The translations under genes were made by a program, and so were the position numbers. The notes below the pieces were generated by a model. The model did no database searches, was not told the origin of the DNA, and saw only the letters and a program-made list of their open reading frames with translations. This document shows positions 9,967 through 19,349 of a DNA stretch of 64,000 nucleotides, one piece after another. The stretch is from Methylococcus geothermalis (lineage in GTDB: Bacteria > Pseudomonadota > Gammaproteobacteria > Methylococcales > Methylococcaceae): NCBI RefSeq assembly GCF_012769535.1, contig NZ_CP046565.1, forward strand, positions 1,192,501 to 1,256,500, in the 5' to 3' direction. Position 1 is the first letter of the stretch. Each line of letters starts with the position of its first letter.

Positions 9967-10422
9967 TCAGCGCGGCAAGCGGCGCAGGGTGCCGCACAAA
10001 CGAACCAGGGCGGCGCCGATTTCGCCTTCGCTTGCCCGCGCCGCCGCTTCGAGCGCAGCGATCGTTGCCGGAACGGGCCGGTTCGGGCCTGGCCGCGGCG
10101 GTGCGGCACGTGGGGCCGCCAAGGCCAGGGGCAGGGTCTTGACCTTGCCTTGGCGGAACCGGCCCTGGCCTTCCTTCGCCAGTTCTTCGATGATCCGAGG
10201 CAGGTAGAAGCGCAGCTGCGAAGCCCAGGCCGCCGACTCGGCATAAAGCACCAGGGTGCCGTCGCTGGCCACGCAGTCCAGGCAATGGGTGGCCAATGGC
10301 GGGGGCAGCCCCCGCCGTATCGTTTCCAACAGTTTCCGGTGGTTTTCGAGGCGTACCAGACAGGCGCCCAGAGCTTTGCGCGGGATGAGTTCGGAAACAC
10401 GGTTGGGCTGAGAATGGCTCAT
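9967..10422 (-). CDS. dciA: DciA-like DUF721 protein (replicative helicase loader family)
   Basis: 151 residues with the DUF721 core: LIPRKALGACLVRLENHRKLLETIRRGLP, then HCLDCVASDGTLVLYAESAAWASQLRF. The family is known as DciA, a loader or operator of DnaB helicase in bacteria without DnaC/DnaI. The C-terminal half is rich in Ala, Pro and Arg and is probably disordered. In other gammaproteobacteria a DUF721 gene sits beside lpxC; here it lies opposite and convergent. Assignment to the family is good; helicase loading in this organism is inferred. Confidence 0.75.
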   Translation of the reverse strand: MSHSQPNRVSELIPRKALGACLVRLENHRKLLETIRRGLPPPLATHCLDCVASDGTLVLYAESAAWASQLRFYLPRIIEELAKEGQGRFRQGKVKTLPLALAAPRAAPPRPGPNRPVPATIAALEAAARASEGEIGAALVRLCGTLRRLPR

Positions 10423-10427
10423 GGGCC

Positions 10428-13106
10428 TTACAGGGTCCGGTGCACTTGCACGACGGAAGCATCGTCCGCCGCAGGGTTCGCCGAGAATCCGAGCGCTTCC
10501 ATGAACCGCAGCATCTTGCCGTTGCCGGCCAGAACTTCACCCTGCAATTTTTGAATCCCCATTTCGCGCGCGGCATCGGCCAGCATGGCCATGAGGCGCG
10601 CGCCGATGCCGCGGCGCTGCCAGGCGTCGGCGACGACGATGGCGAATTCGGCGGTTTCTCCCCCCGGATCGCTGAAAAAGCGCGCGACCGCCACTTCGGT
10701 CTCCCGCCCTTCCGCCTCGACGGTCGCGATCAGGGCCAATTCCCGGTGGTAATCGAGCTGGGTCAGGCGTACCAGCATGTCCGGGCTCAATTCCTGGACC
10801 GACTGCATGAAGCGGAAATACTTGGCCTCCTCCGACAGGCCACGGACGAATTCCTGCTCCATCGCCGCGTCCTCGGGCCGAATCGGGCGGATGGTGACGG
10901 AGGTGCCATCATGGAGCTGGAGCCGGCTGACCCACTGCGCGGGATAGGGATGGATCGCCATGTGATCGTAGCGCCTGCGTCCGGGCGGCGGGTGGCGCAC
11001 GACGATGCGGGCGTCCAGCGCATAAACCCCGGTTTCGTCGGCCACCAGCGGATTGATGTCCATTTCGCGGATCTGCGGCAGCTCGCACACCATTTCCGAC
11101 ACCCGCTGCAGAATCTGGACCAGCGCTTCCATACGGACCGGCGGCAGGTTGCGAAAAGGCCCGAGGGCGGCGGAGATGCGGGTCTGGCCGATCAGCGTGC
11201 GGGCGATAGGGGCGTTGATCGGCGGCAGGCCGATCGCCCGGTCGCGGTTGATCTCCACCGCCGTGCCGCCTGCGCCGAAGCCGATCACCGGCCCGAAAAC
11301 CGGATCGTCGATCACGCCCACCAGCAGTTCACGCCCGTTCCGCCCCGTGTACATTTTTTCCACCGACACCCCGTCGAGGCGGGCATCCGGCTTGCGCAGG
11401 CCGACCCGCGCCAGCAGTGCGTTGTAGGCCTGCCGCACCGATTCGGCATGCGTCACGTTGAGCATCACCCCGTCCACGTCGGACTTGTGGGTGATGTCCG
11501 GCGACAGCACCTTCAGGGCGACCGGAAATCCCAGGCACTCCGCCGCCGCCAGGGCTTCGTTGGGGGAATGGGCGGAAAGGGCCGGCAGCATGGGGATGCG
11601 GAAAGCGCCGAGGATGGCGCGCGTTTCCAGCGGGGAAAGCAGGCTGCGCTTGTCCCCCAGCGCGCCTTCGACGATCAGGTGGGCACCGGCGACGTCGGGC
11701 GGTTCGAGTTCGGCCAGGGGGCCGGGTGCCTGCAGCAGCATGTGCTGGTTGCGATGGTGTTCGGCGAGGAAGCCGAAGGCTTCGGTGGCGCTTTCGGGGT
11801 TGGGGAAGGAGGGGATGCCATGTTCGGTGAACAGCGCCCGGCCCTCCCGGACCTGGGTTTCGCCGAGCCAACAGGCCAGCACCGGCTTTTTCGAATCGCC
11901 GATCGCCGCGATGGTTCGCTGGGCCGCTCCGGTGGGATCGGTCATGGCCTGCGGCGTGAGCATCACCAGCAGGCCGTCCACCCCGGGATCACCCAGGCAG
12001 GCTTCGACCGCCGAGGCATAGCGCTCCGGCGTGGCGTCGCCGAGAATGTCGATCGGATTGCCGTGAGACCAGAACGCCGGCAGGGCCTGGTCGAGGCGCT
12101 GCAGCGTGCTCTGGGACAGTTCCGCCAGGCGTAGCCGCCGTTCGACCGCGGCGTCGGTCGCCATCACGCCGGGGCCTCCGGCATTGGTGACGATGGCCAG
12201 ACGCTCCCCCTGGACGGGGTGGGCGCCTGCGAGCAACTGGGCGGCGGCGAACAACTGCTCGATCGTCTTGGCACGGACCACGCCGGCGCGTTTCAGGGCG
12301 GCGTCGAATACGTCGTCGGCGCCCACCAGGGCGCCGGTGTGGGAGACCGCCGCGCGCGAGCCTTCGGCGTAGCGGCCGGCCTTGATGACGATGACGGGCT
12401 TGAGTCGCGCCGCCGCCCGCAATCCGCTCATGAAGCGGCGGGCGTCGCGGATGCCTTCCACATACAGCAAGATACTGCGGGTCTCCTGATCCAGTGCCAA
12501 ATAATCCAGGATGTCGCCGAAATCGAGGTCGTAAGCCGAACCGATGGACGCGACCACGGAAAACCCGATGCGGTGGGCGCTGGCCCAATCGACGATCGCC
12601 GTGCATAGCGCACCGGACTGGGACACCAGGGCGAGCCCACCCGGCAGGGCCACATTATTGCTGAAGGTGGCGTTGAGATTCAGGCTGGGCCGCATCAGCC
12701 CCAGGCAGTTCGGCCCGAGCAGCCTTATGCCATGATTTCTGGCTTCCGCGAGAAGCGACTGGGATAGGCGGCGGCCCTGGCTGTCGCCGTCCCCGAAACC
12801 GGCGGAGAACACGATCGCGGCCCGGACGTTCTGCTCGCCGCAGTCCCTGAAAATGGCCGGCACGGTCGGCGCCGGCGTGGCGATCAGGGCCAAGTCGACG
12901 GCGCCTTCGACTTCGCTCAGCGACTTGTAGCAGCGCTGGCCCAGGATCTGTTCGTGCTTGGGATTGACGGGATAGACCGGGCCGCGGAAACCGCCTTCGA
13001 GCAGATTGCCGAAGATACGGAATCCCACCGAATCAGGGCGCTCGCTGGCGCCGAACACGGCGACGGCGCGGGGCTGAAAGAGTGTGTCGAGGTAGGGGCC
13101 GGCCAT
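10428..13106 (-). CDS. Protein lysine acyltransferase / ADP-forming acyl-CoA synthetase-like fusion (Pat/YfiQ type)
   Basis: Starting at ATG 13106, 4 bp after the pcm stop, gives 892 residues. Order: CoA-binding domain (AVAVFGASERPDSVGFRIFGNLLEGGF), succinyl-CoA-ligase-like domain (ALVSQSGALCTAIVDWA), an ATP-grasp part with FPVALKVLSPDITHKSDVDGV, and a C-terminal GNAT acetyltransferase domain (QRRGIGARLMAMLADAAREM). This is the architecture of E. coli PatZ/YfiQ, which acetylates lysines of acetyl-CoA synthetase and other proteins; catalysis is then by the GNAT part. A longer reading to 13169 would overlap pcm and is less likely. Confidence 0.85.
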   Translation of the reverse strand: MAGPYLDTLFQPRAVAVFGASERPDSVGFRIFGNLLEGGFRGPVYPVNPKHEQILGQRCYKSLSEVEGAVDLALIATPAPTVPAIFRDCGEQNVRAAIVFSAGFGDGDSQGRRLSQSLLAEARNHGIRLLGPNCLGLMRPSLNLNATFSNNVALPGGLALVSQSGALCTAIVDWASAHRIGFSVVASIGSAYDLDFGDILDYLALDQETRSILLYVEGIRDARRFMSGLRAAARLKPVIVIKAGRYAEGSRAAVSHTGALVGADDVFDAALKRAGVVRAKTIEQLFAAAQLLAGAHPVQGERLAIVTNAGGPGVMATDAAVERRLRLAELSQSTLQRLDQALPAFWSHGNPIDILGDATPERYASAVEACLGDPGVDGLLVMLTPQAMTDPTGAAQRTIAAIGDSKKPVLACWLGETQVREGRALFTEHGIPSFPNPESATEAFGFLAEHHRNQHMLLQAPGPLAELEPPDVAGAHLIVEGALGDKRSLLSPLETRAILGAFRIPMLPALSAHSPNEALAAAECLGFPVALKVLSPDITHKSDVDGVMLNVTHAESVRQAYNALLARVGLRKPDARLDGVSVEKMYTGRNGRELLVGVIDDPVFGPVIGFGAGGTAVEINRDRAIGLPPINAPIARTLIGQTRISAALGPFRNLPPVRMEALVQILQRVSEMVCELPQIREMDINPLVADETGVYALDARIVVRHPPPGRRRYDHMAIHPYPAQWVSRLQLHDGTSVTIRPIRPEDAAMEQEFVRGLSEEAKYFRFMQSVQELSPDMLVRLTQLDYHRELALIATVEAEGRETEVAVARFFSDPGGETAEFAIVVADAWQRRGIGARLMAMLADAAREMGIQKLQGEVLAGNGKMLRFMEALGFSANPAADDASVVQVHRTL

Positions 13107-13110
13107 GCCG

Positions 13111-13770
13111 TCACGCCGTGCCGGGCAGTAGCGGAACGAACACGGCCGGTTCCACGGACTGCGCGGCAAAGCCCGAGTCGGTACGGACGATGCGTTGCAG
13201 CATCTGCTCCCGGCCTGCTCCGACGGGGGCGACCAGCACGCCGCCGGGGTTGAGCTGGTCCAGCAGCGCGTCTGGCAGGCGGATCGGGGCGGCGGTCACG
13301 ATGACGCCGTCGAATGGCCCGCATTCGCGCCAGCCCAGGGAGCCGTCGCCGTGTTTCAGCCGCACGTTTCCAAGCTTCAGGTCGGCCAGACTGCGGATGG
13401 CCCGTTCCTGCAGGGCCTGGATGCGCTCCACCGAATAGACGGTGCCGACCAGCCGGGCCAGGACGGCGGTCTGGTAGCCGGAGCCGGTCCCCACTTCCAG
13501 CACGCGCCGCAGCGGGCCGGCCTCGACCAGCAATTCGGTCATGCGGGCGACCGTGTAGGGCTGCGAGATGGTCTGGCCGAATCCGATCGGCAGGGCCATG
13601 TCCTCGTAGGCCCGGCTGGCGAAGGCTTCTTCGACGAAGATGTGGCGGGGGACGTTCAGCATGGCATCCAGCACCCGCTCGTGGCGAATGCCCAGTTCCT
13701 GCAGCCGGTTGACCATGCGCTCGCGGGTGCGCGGCGATGTCATGCCGATGCCCCGCAGACGGACATTCAT
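13111..13770 (-). CDS. pcm: Protein-L-isoaspartate O-methyltransferase
   Basis: SAM-dependent repair enzyme methylating isoaspartyl residues of damaged proteins. The start at 13770 ([10 protein letters not shown]) overlaps the surE stop in ATGA, giving 219 residues; a start at 13743 is possible. Motifs: [41 protein letters not shown], and SAM motif [18 protein letters not shown]. Stays in the widespread surE-pcm pair. The usual gammaproteobacterial followers nlpD and rpoS are replaced here by the lysine acyltransferase gene. Confidence 0.95.
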   Translation of the reverse strand: MNVRLRGIGMTSPRTRERMVNRLQELGIRHERVLDAMLNVPRHIFVEEAFASRAYEDMALPIGFGQTISQPYTVARMTELLVEAGPLRRVLEVGTGSGYQTAVLARLVGTVYSVERIQALQERAIRSLADLKLGNVRLKHGDGSLGWRECGPFDGVIVTAAPIRLPDALLDQLNPGGVLVAPVGAGREQMLQRIVRTDSGFAAQSVEPAVFVPLLPGTA

Positions 13771-14522
13771 GCGGCGACTCCGCCGGGCAGCCAAGTCCCC
13801 AGTTGGCTGAGTCGCTCGTAGCGGGTGAGGTCGATCTGCAGTGGCGTGACCGACACGCATTTCTCGCGGATGGCGTGGAAGTCGGTGCCGGGCCCGGCGT
13901 CGGCCTCGGGACCGGCGCAGCCCACCCAGAAAATCTCCCTCCCACGGGGGTCGCGGCTGCGGATGACCGCTTCCGCCTTGTGGCGGGCGCCCAGCCGCGT
14001 GGCCTGGTAGCCGCGAAGCTCCTCCAGGGGGATGTCGGGGACGTTGACGTTCAGTATGGTGTCCGCCGGCAGCGGCTTTTCGCGGATGCGCCGCAAGAGT
14101 TCGACGGCTACCTGGGCCGCCGTCTCGAAGTGCTCCGGATTGTGGGCGGCCAGCGAGATCGCCACGGCCGGCAGTCCGAGGAAGCGGCCTTCGGTGGCCG
14201 CTGCGACAGTGCCGGAGTAAATGACGTCGTCGCCCAGATTGGCGCCGTGATTGATGCCGGCGAACACCATGTCCGGCTCGCTGTCCAGCAGCCCGGTGAT
14301 GGCCAGGTGCACGCAGTCCGTGGGGGTGCCGTCGACCCGGATGAAGCCGTTCTCGGCGCGCGAGGCGCGCAAGGGGCGCTCCAGGGTCAGGGAGTTGCTG
14401 GCGCCGCTGCGGTTGCGTTCCGGCGCGACGACCGTGATCTTCGCCAGCGGGGAAAGGGCGGCTGCCAGCGCGCGGAGACCGGGAGCGGCATAGCCGTCGT
14501 CGTTGCTCAGGAGTATATGCAT
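13767..14522 (-). CDS. surE: 5'/3'-nucleotidase SurE
   Basis: Metal-dependent nucleoside monophosphate phosphatase, 251 residues from the ATG at 14522. The start chosen places the strictly N-terminal motif [11 protein letters not shown] with metal ligands Asp8 and Asp9 at the beginning, as in the family; the open frame runs 22 codons further without family support. Other motifs: [25 protein letters not shown] and [21 protein letters not shown] (the last in the Asn/Ser metal loop). First gene of the surE-pcm-acyltransferase operon, coupled by ATGA. Confidence 0.95.
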   Translation of the reverse strand: MHILLSNDDGYAAPGLRALAAALSPLAKITVVAPERNRSGASNSLTLERPLRASRAENGFIRVDGTPTDCVHLAITGLLDSEPDMVFAGINHGANLGDDVIYSGTVAAATEGRFLGLPAVAISLAAHNPEHFETAAQVAVELLRRIREKPLPADTILNVNVPDIPLEELRGYQATRLGARHKAEAVIRSRDPRGREIFWVGCAGPEADAGPGTDFHAIREKCVSVTPLQIDLTRYERLSQLGTWLPGGVAA

Positions 14523-14580
14523 GGAGGGCGGAAGGATCGAACCAATGCCCGTCATTCTACCCAGAAAACGCACAAGCCGG

Positions 14581-14607
14581 TTGAGCATCCTGGCATGAAG
14601 GTATAAT
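14581..14607 (+). promoter_or_regulatory. Candidate sigma-70 promoter for the ZIP transporter
   Basis: TTGAGC at 14581-14586 and a perfect TATAAT at 14602-14607, spaced 15 bp (short), ending 77 bp before the ATG at 14685. It lies in the 162-bp divergent region between surE and the transporter gene. The -10 is strong, the -35 spacing is below optimum. Confidence 0.5.
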
Positions 14608-14684
14608 CCGCGGGAAACCGGGGCAGGGTCCGTCGGGACCGTGGTTCGGCGTCAAACATTTTTCGGCATCGGGCGGGAGCGAGC

Positions 14685-15608
14685 ATGGCGGCGACTGTTT
14701 TCAAGCAACTGAGTGAGCGGATCGGTACTTGGCCCCTGACGCAGCGGTACCTCGCCCTGCCGCCGCTGATGCAGCGGTTGGTCGCGGTCGCTTCGACGGT
14801 CATCTCGCTTACCCTGGCTCTGGCCTTGGTCTACATCTACGTCAGTCCGGTGATCGCCGCCGGGATTCTCGCCAGCATCCTGGCGGGACTTGCGACCGGG
14901 GCGGGGGCGTTGCCCGCGCTGTTCGTCCGCGACTTTTCCCACCGCACCCTCTACATCATGCTGGGCGGGGCTGCCGGCGTCATGCTGGCGGCGACGGCGT
15001 TTTCCCTGATCGTCCCGGGCATCCAGTACGGCAACCAGATCTGGCCCGGAAAAGGCATCTTCGCGGTGGCGCTCGGCATGATGATCGGCGCCCTGTTTCT
15101 GGAGGCGGCGGACCGCCTGCTGCCCTATGAGCGCTTTCTGGCGGAGAAGGGCGAATTGATCGGTTCGCTCCGGAAGATCTGGCTTTTCATCGTCGCCATC
15201 ACCTTGCACAACTTTCCCGAAGGCATGGCGGTCGGCGTCAGCTTCGGCGGCGGCGACTGGCACAACGGCGCCACCCTGGCGATCGCCGTCGGTCTGCAGA
15301 ACATTCCCGAAGGGCTGGCGGTCGCCATGCCCCTGGTCGGCATGGGATACGACCGCAGGCAGGCCGTGCTGATCGCGACGCTGACCGGGCTGGTGGAGCC
15401 GATCGGCGGGGCCGTGGGACTGGGCATGGTCTCGGCCTTTTTCCCGCTGCTGCCGCTAGGCATGGCGTTCGCCGCCGGGGCGATGCTGTTCGTAATCAGC
15501 GACGACATCATTCCCGAGACCCAGTCCCGCGGCAAGATGCGCGCGGCGACCTTCGCCGTCATGATCGGCTTCATCGTCATGATGATCCTGGATAACCTGT
15601 TCAGTTGA
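14685..15608 (+). CDS. ZIP family metal permease
   Basis: Membrane transporter for zinc or related divalent metals, 307 residues, eight or more hydrophobic segments. The two family metal-binding helices are clear: ITLHNFPEGMAVGVSFGGG (TM4) and VGLQNIPEGLAVAMPL (TM5). A ZupT/GufA-like subgroup is likely; the N-terminal 35 residues before the first span are longer than in ZupT. It ends 1 bp before the start of the Gdt1-like gene, so the two metal transporters probably form one operon driven by the promoter at 14581. Direction and metal are not determined by sequence. Confidence 0.88.
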   Translation: MAATVFKQLSERIGTWPLTQRYLALPPLMQRLVAVASTVISLTLALALVYIYVSPVIAAGILASILAGLATGAGALPALFVRDFSHRTLYIMLGGAAGVMLAATAFSLIVPGIQYGNQIWPGKGIFAVALGMMIGALFLEAADRLLPYERFLAEKGELIGSLRKIWLFIVAITLHNFPEGMAVGVSFGGGDWHNGATLAIAVGLQNIPEGLAVAMPLVGMGYDRRQAVLIATLTGLVEPIGGAVGLGMVSAFFPLLPLGMAFAAGAMLFVISDDIIPETQSRGKMRAATFAVMIGFIVMMILDNLFS

Positions 15609-15609
15609 C

Positions 15610-16278
15610 ATGTCCTGTTTCTGGTCCTGGAGCCTGCCCGAGTGGGCGAACTCACCTTCGCTGCCGTCCGGTGCCCTGGCATGGGCCACGGCCTCCGCCA
15701 CCACTTTCGCCCTGATCGCCGCCGCCGAGATCGGCGACAAGAGCCAGTTGGTCTGCATGACGCTGGCGGCACGCCACCGCGGCCTGCCGGTGCTGCTGGG
15801 CGCAACGGCCGCCTTCGGGCTGCTCAACCTGGCGGCGGTGCTGTTCGGCGCGGCCCTGGTCCACTGGGTTCCGCGGCCCGTCGTGGCCGGGGTGGTGGCC
15901 CTCCTGTTCCTGGGCTTCGGCCTGAAATCGGTGCTGGCGCGGGAAGAAGCGGCGGATGAATCGGTCGAGGAAAAGCCCGGACACGGCGTCTTCGTCACGA
16001 CCTTCCTGATGATCGTGTTCGCCGAGTTCGGCGACAAGACCCAGCTGGCCGTGGCCGGGCTGGGCACTTCGGTCTCGCCTTCCGCGGTGTGGACCGGGGC
16101 TTCGCTCGCCCTGGTCCTCACTTCCGTGCTGGGGATCTGGGCCGGGCGCACCGTCTTCCAGAAGATCCCGCTGGTCTGGCTGCACCGGCTCAGCGGCGTT
16201 CTGTTTCTGGCGCTGGCGGTTTACGCGGGCATGGAGGCCCTGCCGGCGTTGCCGGAGATCATCCGCGCCTTCCGCTGA
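15610..16278 (+). CDS. TMEM165/Gdt1 family (UPF0016) cation transporter, probable Mn2+ exporter
   Basis: 222 residues with two homologous halves, each with the family signature: AAAEIGDKSQLVCMTLAAR and IVFAEFGDKTQLAVAGLG (E-x-G-D-K-S/T). About six membrane spans. Bacterial relatives (MneA/MntX-like) export manganese; that role is known for the family and inferred here. The ATG at 15610 follows the ZIP gene stop by 1 bp, suggesting translational coupling of an importer-like and an exporter-like protein. The first 25 residues (SCFWSWSLPEWANSP) are not family-like, so a later start is possible. Confidence 0.85.
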   Translation: MSCFWSWSLPEWANSPSLPSGALAWATASATTFALIAAAEIGDKSQLVCMTLAARHRGLPVLLGATAAFGLLNLAAVLFGAALVHWVPRPVVAGVVALLFLGFGLKSVLAREEAADESVEEKPGHGVFVTTFLMIVFAEFGDKTQLAVAGLGTSVSPSAVWTGASLALVLTSVLGIWAGRTVFQKIPLVWLHRLSGVLFLALAVYAGMEALPALPEIIRAFR

Positions 16279-16298
16279 AGGCTGAGCGGATTGCCCTC

Positions 16299-17423
16299 AT
16301 GCAGACGCTTGCCAGCGGATCCCGCCACATCGTCCTGTTCGGTCCGAGCTTCGGCGAAGGGGGCGTCGCGCGCGACATCGTCAATCTCGCCAATGGCTTC
16401 GTCCGGGCCGGCATGGAAGTCAGCGTCCTGGTGAACCGTCCGAACGAGCTGTTCATGGAACAGTTGTATCCGCAGGTGCGCCAGGTGGTGCTGCCGAGCC
16501 GGAGCGACAGGGGCTTGGCGCGCGAGCTGCTGGCCTTCATTCGGGCGCATTGGCCGGATGTCGTCCTGACGACCGAAGAGCGCGACGACGGCATCGCCGT
16601 GGCCGTGCGCGACGAACTCAAGGATGCGCGGGTGCGTTTCTTCCTGCGTATGGTCACGACGCTGTCGGTGCGGCTGGCGAACCAGTACCGGTTCCGGCTG
16701 AACCGGGCGCTATACCGCCGCAAACTCCGGCAGATCTACACCCATTGCGACGGCGTGATCTGCAATTCCGAAGGGGTGGCGGACGATCTGGTGGCGTTTC
16801 TGGACCTGCCCCGCGACGAGATCGCTGTGCTGCCGAATCCCACCCTAACGCCCGAGCTGCTGGCGGCGGCCCTGGAGCCCATCGAGCATCCCTGGTTCGC
16901 GCCTGGCGAGCCGCCGGTGATTCTCGGCGCAGGCCGTTTGGGGCGGGCCAAGGATTTCGGGACGCTGCTCAAGGCCTTCGCCTTGCTGCGGCGCAACCGC
17001 CCTTGCCGGCTGATGATCCTCGGCCAGGGGCGTCAGAAGGAGCGCCTGGAGGCCCAAGCCGGGGAACTGGGGGTCGAGGCGGATTTCGAGTTGCCGGGTT
17101 TCGTGTCCAACCCTTACGCCTACATGGCGCGGGCCGGGCTGTTCGTGCTGTCCTCGCTATGGGAGGGCTGCCCGAACGTGCTCATCGAGGCGATGGCGGT
17201 CGGTACGCCGGTGGTCGCCACCGACTGCCGTAGCGGACCTAGGGAGATTCTGCGGGGCGGGCGGTTCGGCCCGCTGGTGCCGCTGCGCGACGCGGAAGCG
17301 ATGGCCGAGGCGATGGCGGCGACGCTCGCTCGTCCTTTGCCGCCTGACATGCTTCGGCAGGCCGTGCAGGGGTATACCCTGGACAACAGTATTCGGCTGC
17401 ATCTGCAAACGTTCTTTCCCTGA
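16299..17423 (+). CDS. Family 4 glycosyltransferase
   Basis: 374 residues, GT-B fold. N-terminal HIVLFGPSFGEGGVARDIVNLANGF is a typical acceptor-domain glycine loop; the C-terminal donor site reads LSSLWEGCPNVLIEAMAVG with the E-x7-E motif, preceded by ILGAGRLGRAKDFGTLLKAF. The start at 16299 (MQTLASGSRHIVLFG) lies 20 bp after the transporter gene; the open frame continues upstream inside it but without similarity. Acceptor unknown. It faces the second glycosyltransferase gene end to end (7 bp apart), so the two probably serve the same surface glycan. Confidence 0.85.
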   Translation: MQTLASGSRHIVLFGPSFGEGGVARDIVNLANGFVRAGMEVSVLVNRPNELFMEQLYPQVRQVVLPSRSDRGLARELLAFIRAHWPDVVLTTEERDDGIAVAVRDELKDARVRFFLRMVTTLSVRLANQYRFRLNRALYRRKLRQIYTHCDGVICNSEGVADDLVAFLDLPRDEIAVLPNPTLTPELLAAALEPIEHPWFAPGEPPVILGAGRLGRAKDFGTLLKAFALLRRNRPCRLMILGQGRQKERLEAQAGELGVEADFELPGFVSNPYAYMARAGLFVLSSLWEGCPNVLIEAMAVGTPVVATDCRSGPREILRGGRFGPLVPLRDAEAMAEAMAATLARPLPPDMLRQAVQGYTLDNSIRLHLQTFFP

Positions 17424-17430
17424 CCGGCCG

Positions 17431-18513
17431 TCACAGCCAGCCGCAGACCCGAGCGATGTTTTCTTCCCGTTTCTCCCAGGAAAAATCGCGAGCGTGTTCC
17501 GCGGCGGCATGGGCGAGCCGGACGGCCAAGTCGCGGTCGGTCTGCAGCCGCCGGACGGCGGCGATCCAGGCTTCCACGTCTTCCGGGTCGACCATCAGGG
17601 CGGTCTTCTCGTGTTCCAACAGTTCCCGCAGTACCGGCAGGTCGCTGGCGATGATGGGCCTTCCCGCCGCCAGCGCCTCGAACAGCTTCATCGGGCTCAT
17701 GGAATCGGCGGTGGCGAGCTGCGGTGGGTAAGGCAGCAGGGTGATGTCGGTGCGGCCGTACCAGCCCGGCACCTCGTGGTGCGGCACGAAGGGGTGGGAT
17801 TCCACGCTGTCCGGCACGGCGAAATCGGAGCCCGGTTCGACCTCGCCGATCAGCATGGCTTTGCCGATGCCGCGCCGCGCCAGGGCGTCGAAGATAGGCA
17901 GTCCGCGATCCGCGGCCAGCGTTCCCAGATAGACGAAAGTCGGGTGATCGAGCCGGGCCGGGTCGAATTTCGGCAGTCTGGCATAGGCTTTCAAGTCGAC
18001 CGCGTTGGGTGCGACCAGCACGCGTTCCGGATCGGCGCCGGATTCTATCAGTACCTTGGCGGCGGCGCGGCTGACCGGCACCAGCCAGTCGATGATCCGG
18101 CTGCGGTGGCAGCCCACCACGTGATCCATCCAGCCGCCCTGGATCAGATCGCGGTCGGCGTCGTGGATTTCCAGTACGTGGCGCAGCCCGAACCGCGCCA
18201 GCCAGCGGCTGACGATCAGGTTGTGGGTAAAGATGCCGCGGGCCCTGCGCAGTTCGCCCAGACGGCGGACGAAGAACGGCCATAGGCCGAAGCGGGTGTG
18301 CAGCCAGGGGTCCAGCCTCAGGTCGATCTCTTCGTCGATCCCGAAGTCGCGCAGGCGCGCCGTCACCTCGACGCCTTTGGCCGGCGGCAGGTACAGCCGG
18401 GTCGGCACGCCAATCCGGTCGAAGCTTTCGACCACATGCAGCGCCTGGATCAGGTTGGCGCCGTTGCGGTGCAAACGGCAGCGGGCGACATAGATCAAAG
18501 GCGTGTCGTTCAT
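17431..18513 (-). CDS. Family 4-like glycosyltransferase
   Basis: 360 residues from the ATG at 18513, which overlaps the sulfotransferase stop by ATGA. Donor-binding half: HPTFVYLGTLAADRGLPIF and MSPMKLFEALAAGRPIIASD with E-x7-E, followed by VLRELLEHEKTALMVDPED. N-terminal half starts IYVARCRLHRNGANLIQALHVVE. Last gene of a three-gene - strand unit (amidotransferase, sulfotransferase, glycosyltransferase). Acceptor and donor are not deducible; a sulfated glycolipid or exopolysaccharide is a guess. Confidence 0.82.
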   Translation of the reverse strand: MNDTPLIYVARCRLHRNGANLIQALHVVESFDRIGVPTRLYLPPAKGVEVTARLRDFGIDEEIDLRLDPWLHTRFGLWPFFVRRLGELRRARGIFTHNLIVSRWLARFGLRHVLEIHDADRDLIQGGWMDHVVGCHRSRIIDWLVPVSRAAAKVLIESGADPERVLVAPNAVDLKAYARLPKFDPARLDHPTFVYLGTLAADRGLPIFDALARRGIGKAMLIGEVEPGSDFAVPDSVESHPFVPHHEVPGWYGRTDITLLPYPPQLATADSMSPMKLFEALAAGRPIIASDLPVLRELLEHEKTALMVDPEDVEAWIAAVRRLQTDRDLAVRLAHAAAEHARDFSWEKREENIARVCGWL

Positions 18514-19349
18514 CGAGAGGACTTCCGTTGCCGGCGGCGGGTGCGCAGTTTGTAGAGCGGCCGGGTCAGAGCCGGCTGTCGGGTGAGCCAATAGACCGCC
18601 GCGCGCCAGTAAAGGTCCAGCCGCTTGCCCAGATGCCAATACCAGGGGCGCGCCGGCAGCACCAGGGCGCCGCTGTCGTCGGGCGTCACGCCTTCCAGCT
18701 CGGCCAGCCAAGCCTTATCCTTTTCGTAGCCGAGTTCGATCAGAAGATCGGAAATGTCGCCGTACTTCGCCATCTGCGCCGCCAGATGCGGCTTGTGCTG
18801 GCGCCAATTGCCGACGCTGCCGGGATCGATCGGCCGCAGACTCCCTAAGGCATCGAGCGAATCCTGGGAGGGCCGGGCATGGCGATGGAATTCGCTGAAG
18901 GGATGGCGCAGGCGCAGGAACGGCATGCGTTCCATCAGGCTCCGCTGCACCGCGTCCGGATCGGACACCAGATCCTCGTAACGCACGGTGAGGAAGCGGG
19001 GATGGCGCATAAGCCGGGTTCCCGCGCCATGGAGTTCGCGCCAGAGGCCGAGGTTGCTCCAGTAGCGCCGGGTGTCCTTGCGGTGGCTGCGGCTGGAGAC
19101 GGCGTCGCGCGGATCGCGCAGCAGGTAGATCACCCACAGGGCAGGGTCGACCGCCAGGAACGGGGCGATCACGGTGGTCTGCAGCGGATACTTGGTCAGC
19201 AGGATCTCGTCGCTGTAGTCGTACGGCTTGTAGATGCTCTGCTCGTGCTCGGCATAGCCGCCGATCTCGAAGCAGGTCACCATGAGTTCGTTGAGCAGGG
19301 TCGTGCCGCTGCGGGGCGAGCAGCCGACGATGTGGATGCGATGGGTCAT
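18510..19349 (-). CDS. Sulfotransferase family protein
   Basis: 279 residues from ATG 19349, which overlaps the amidotransferase stop (ATGA). The 5'-phosphosulfate loop for PAPS is present at the N-terminus (IVGCSPRSGTTLLNELM) and the 3'-phosphate motif in VIYLLRDPRDAVSSRSHRKD; FLTVRYEDLVSDPDAVQ is the usual third block. Family known to move sulfate from PAPS to carbohydrate, lipid or protein acceptors. Placed between a glycosyltransferase and an amidotransferase and coupled to both. The basic C-terminus (RTRRRQRKSSR) is unusual. Confidence 0.85.
   Translation of the reverse strand: MTHRIHIVGCSPRSGTTLLNELMVTCFEIGGYAEHEQSIYKPYDYSDEILLTKYPLQTTVIAPFLAVDPALWVIYLLRDPRDAVSSRSHRKDTRRYWSNLGLWRELHGAGTRLMRHPRFLTVRYEDLVSDPDAVQRSLMERMPFLRLRHPFSEFHRHARPSQDSLDALGSLRPIDPGSVGNWRQHKPHLAAQMAKYGDISDLLIELGYEKDKAWLAELEGVTPDDSGALVLPARPWYWHLGKRLDLYWRAAVYWLTRQPALTRPLYKLRTRRRQRKSSR

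Noticed and set aside
10440-12134. 564-codon + strand frame
   Set aside because: It is antisense to the lysine acyltransferase gene. Composition is that of a GC-rich shadow, and no family motif was seen.
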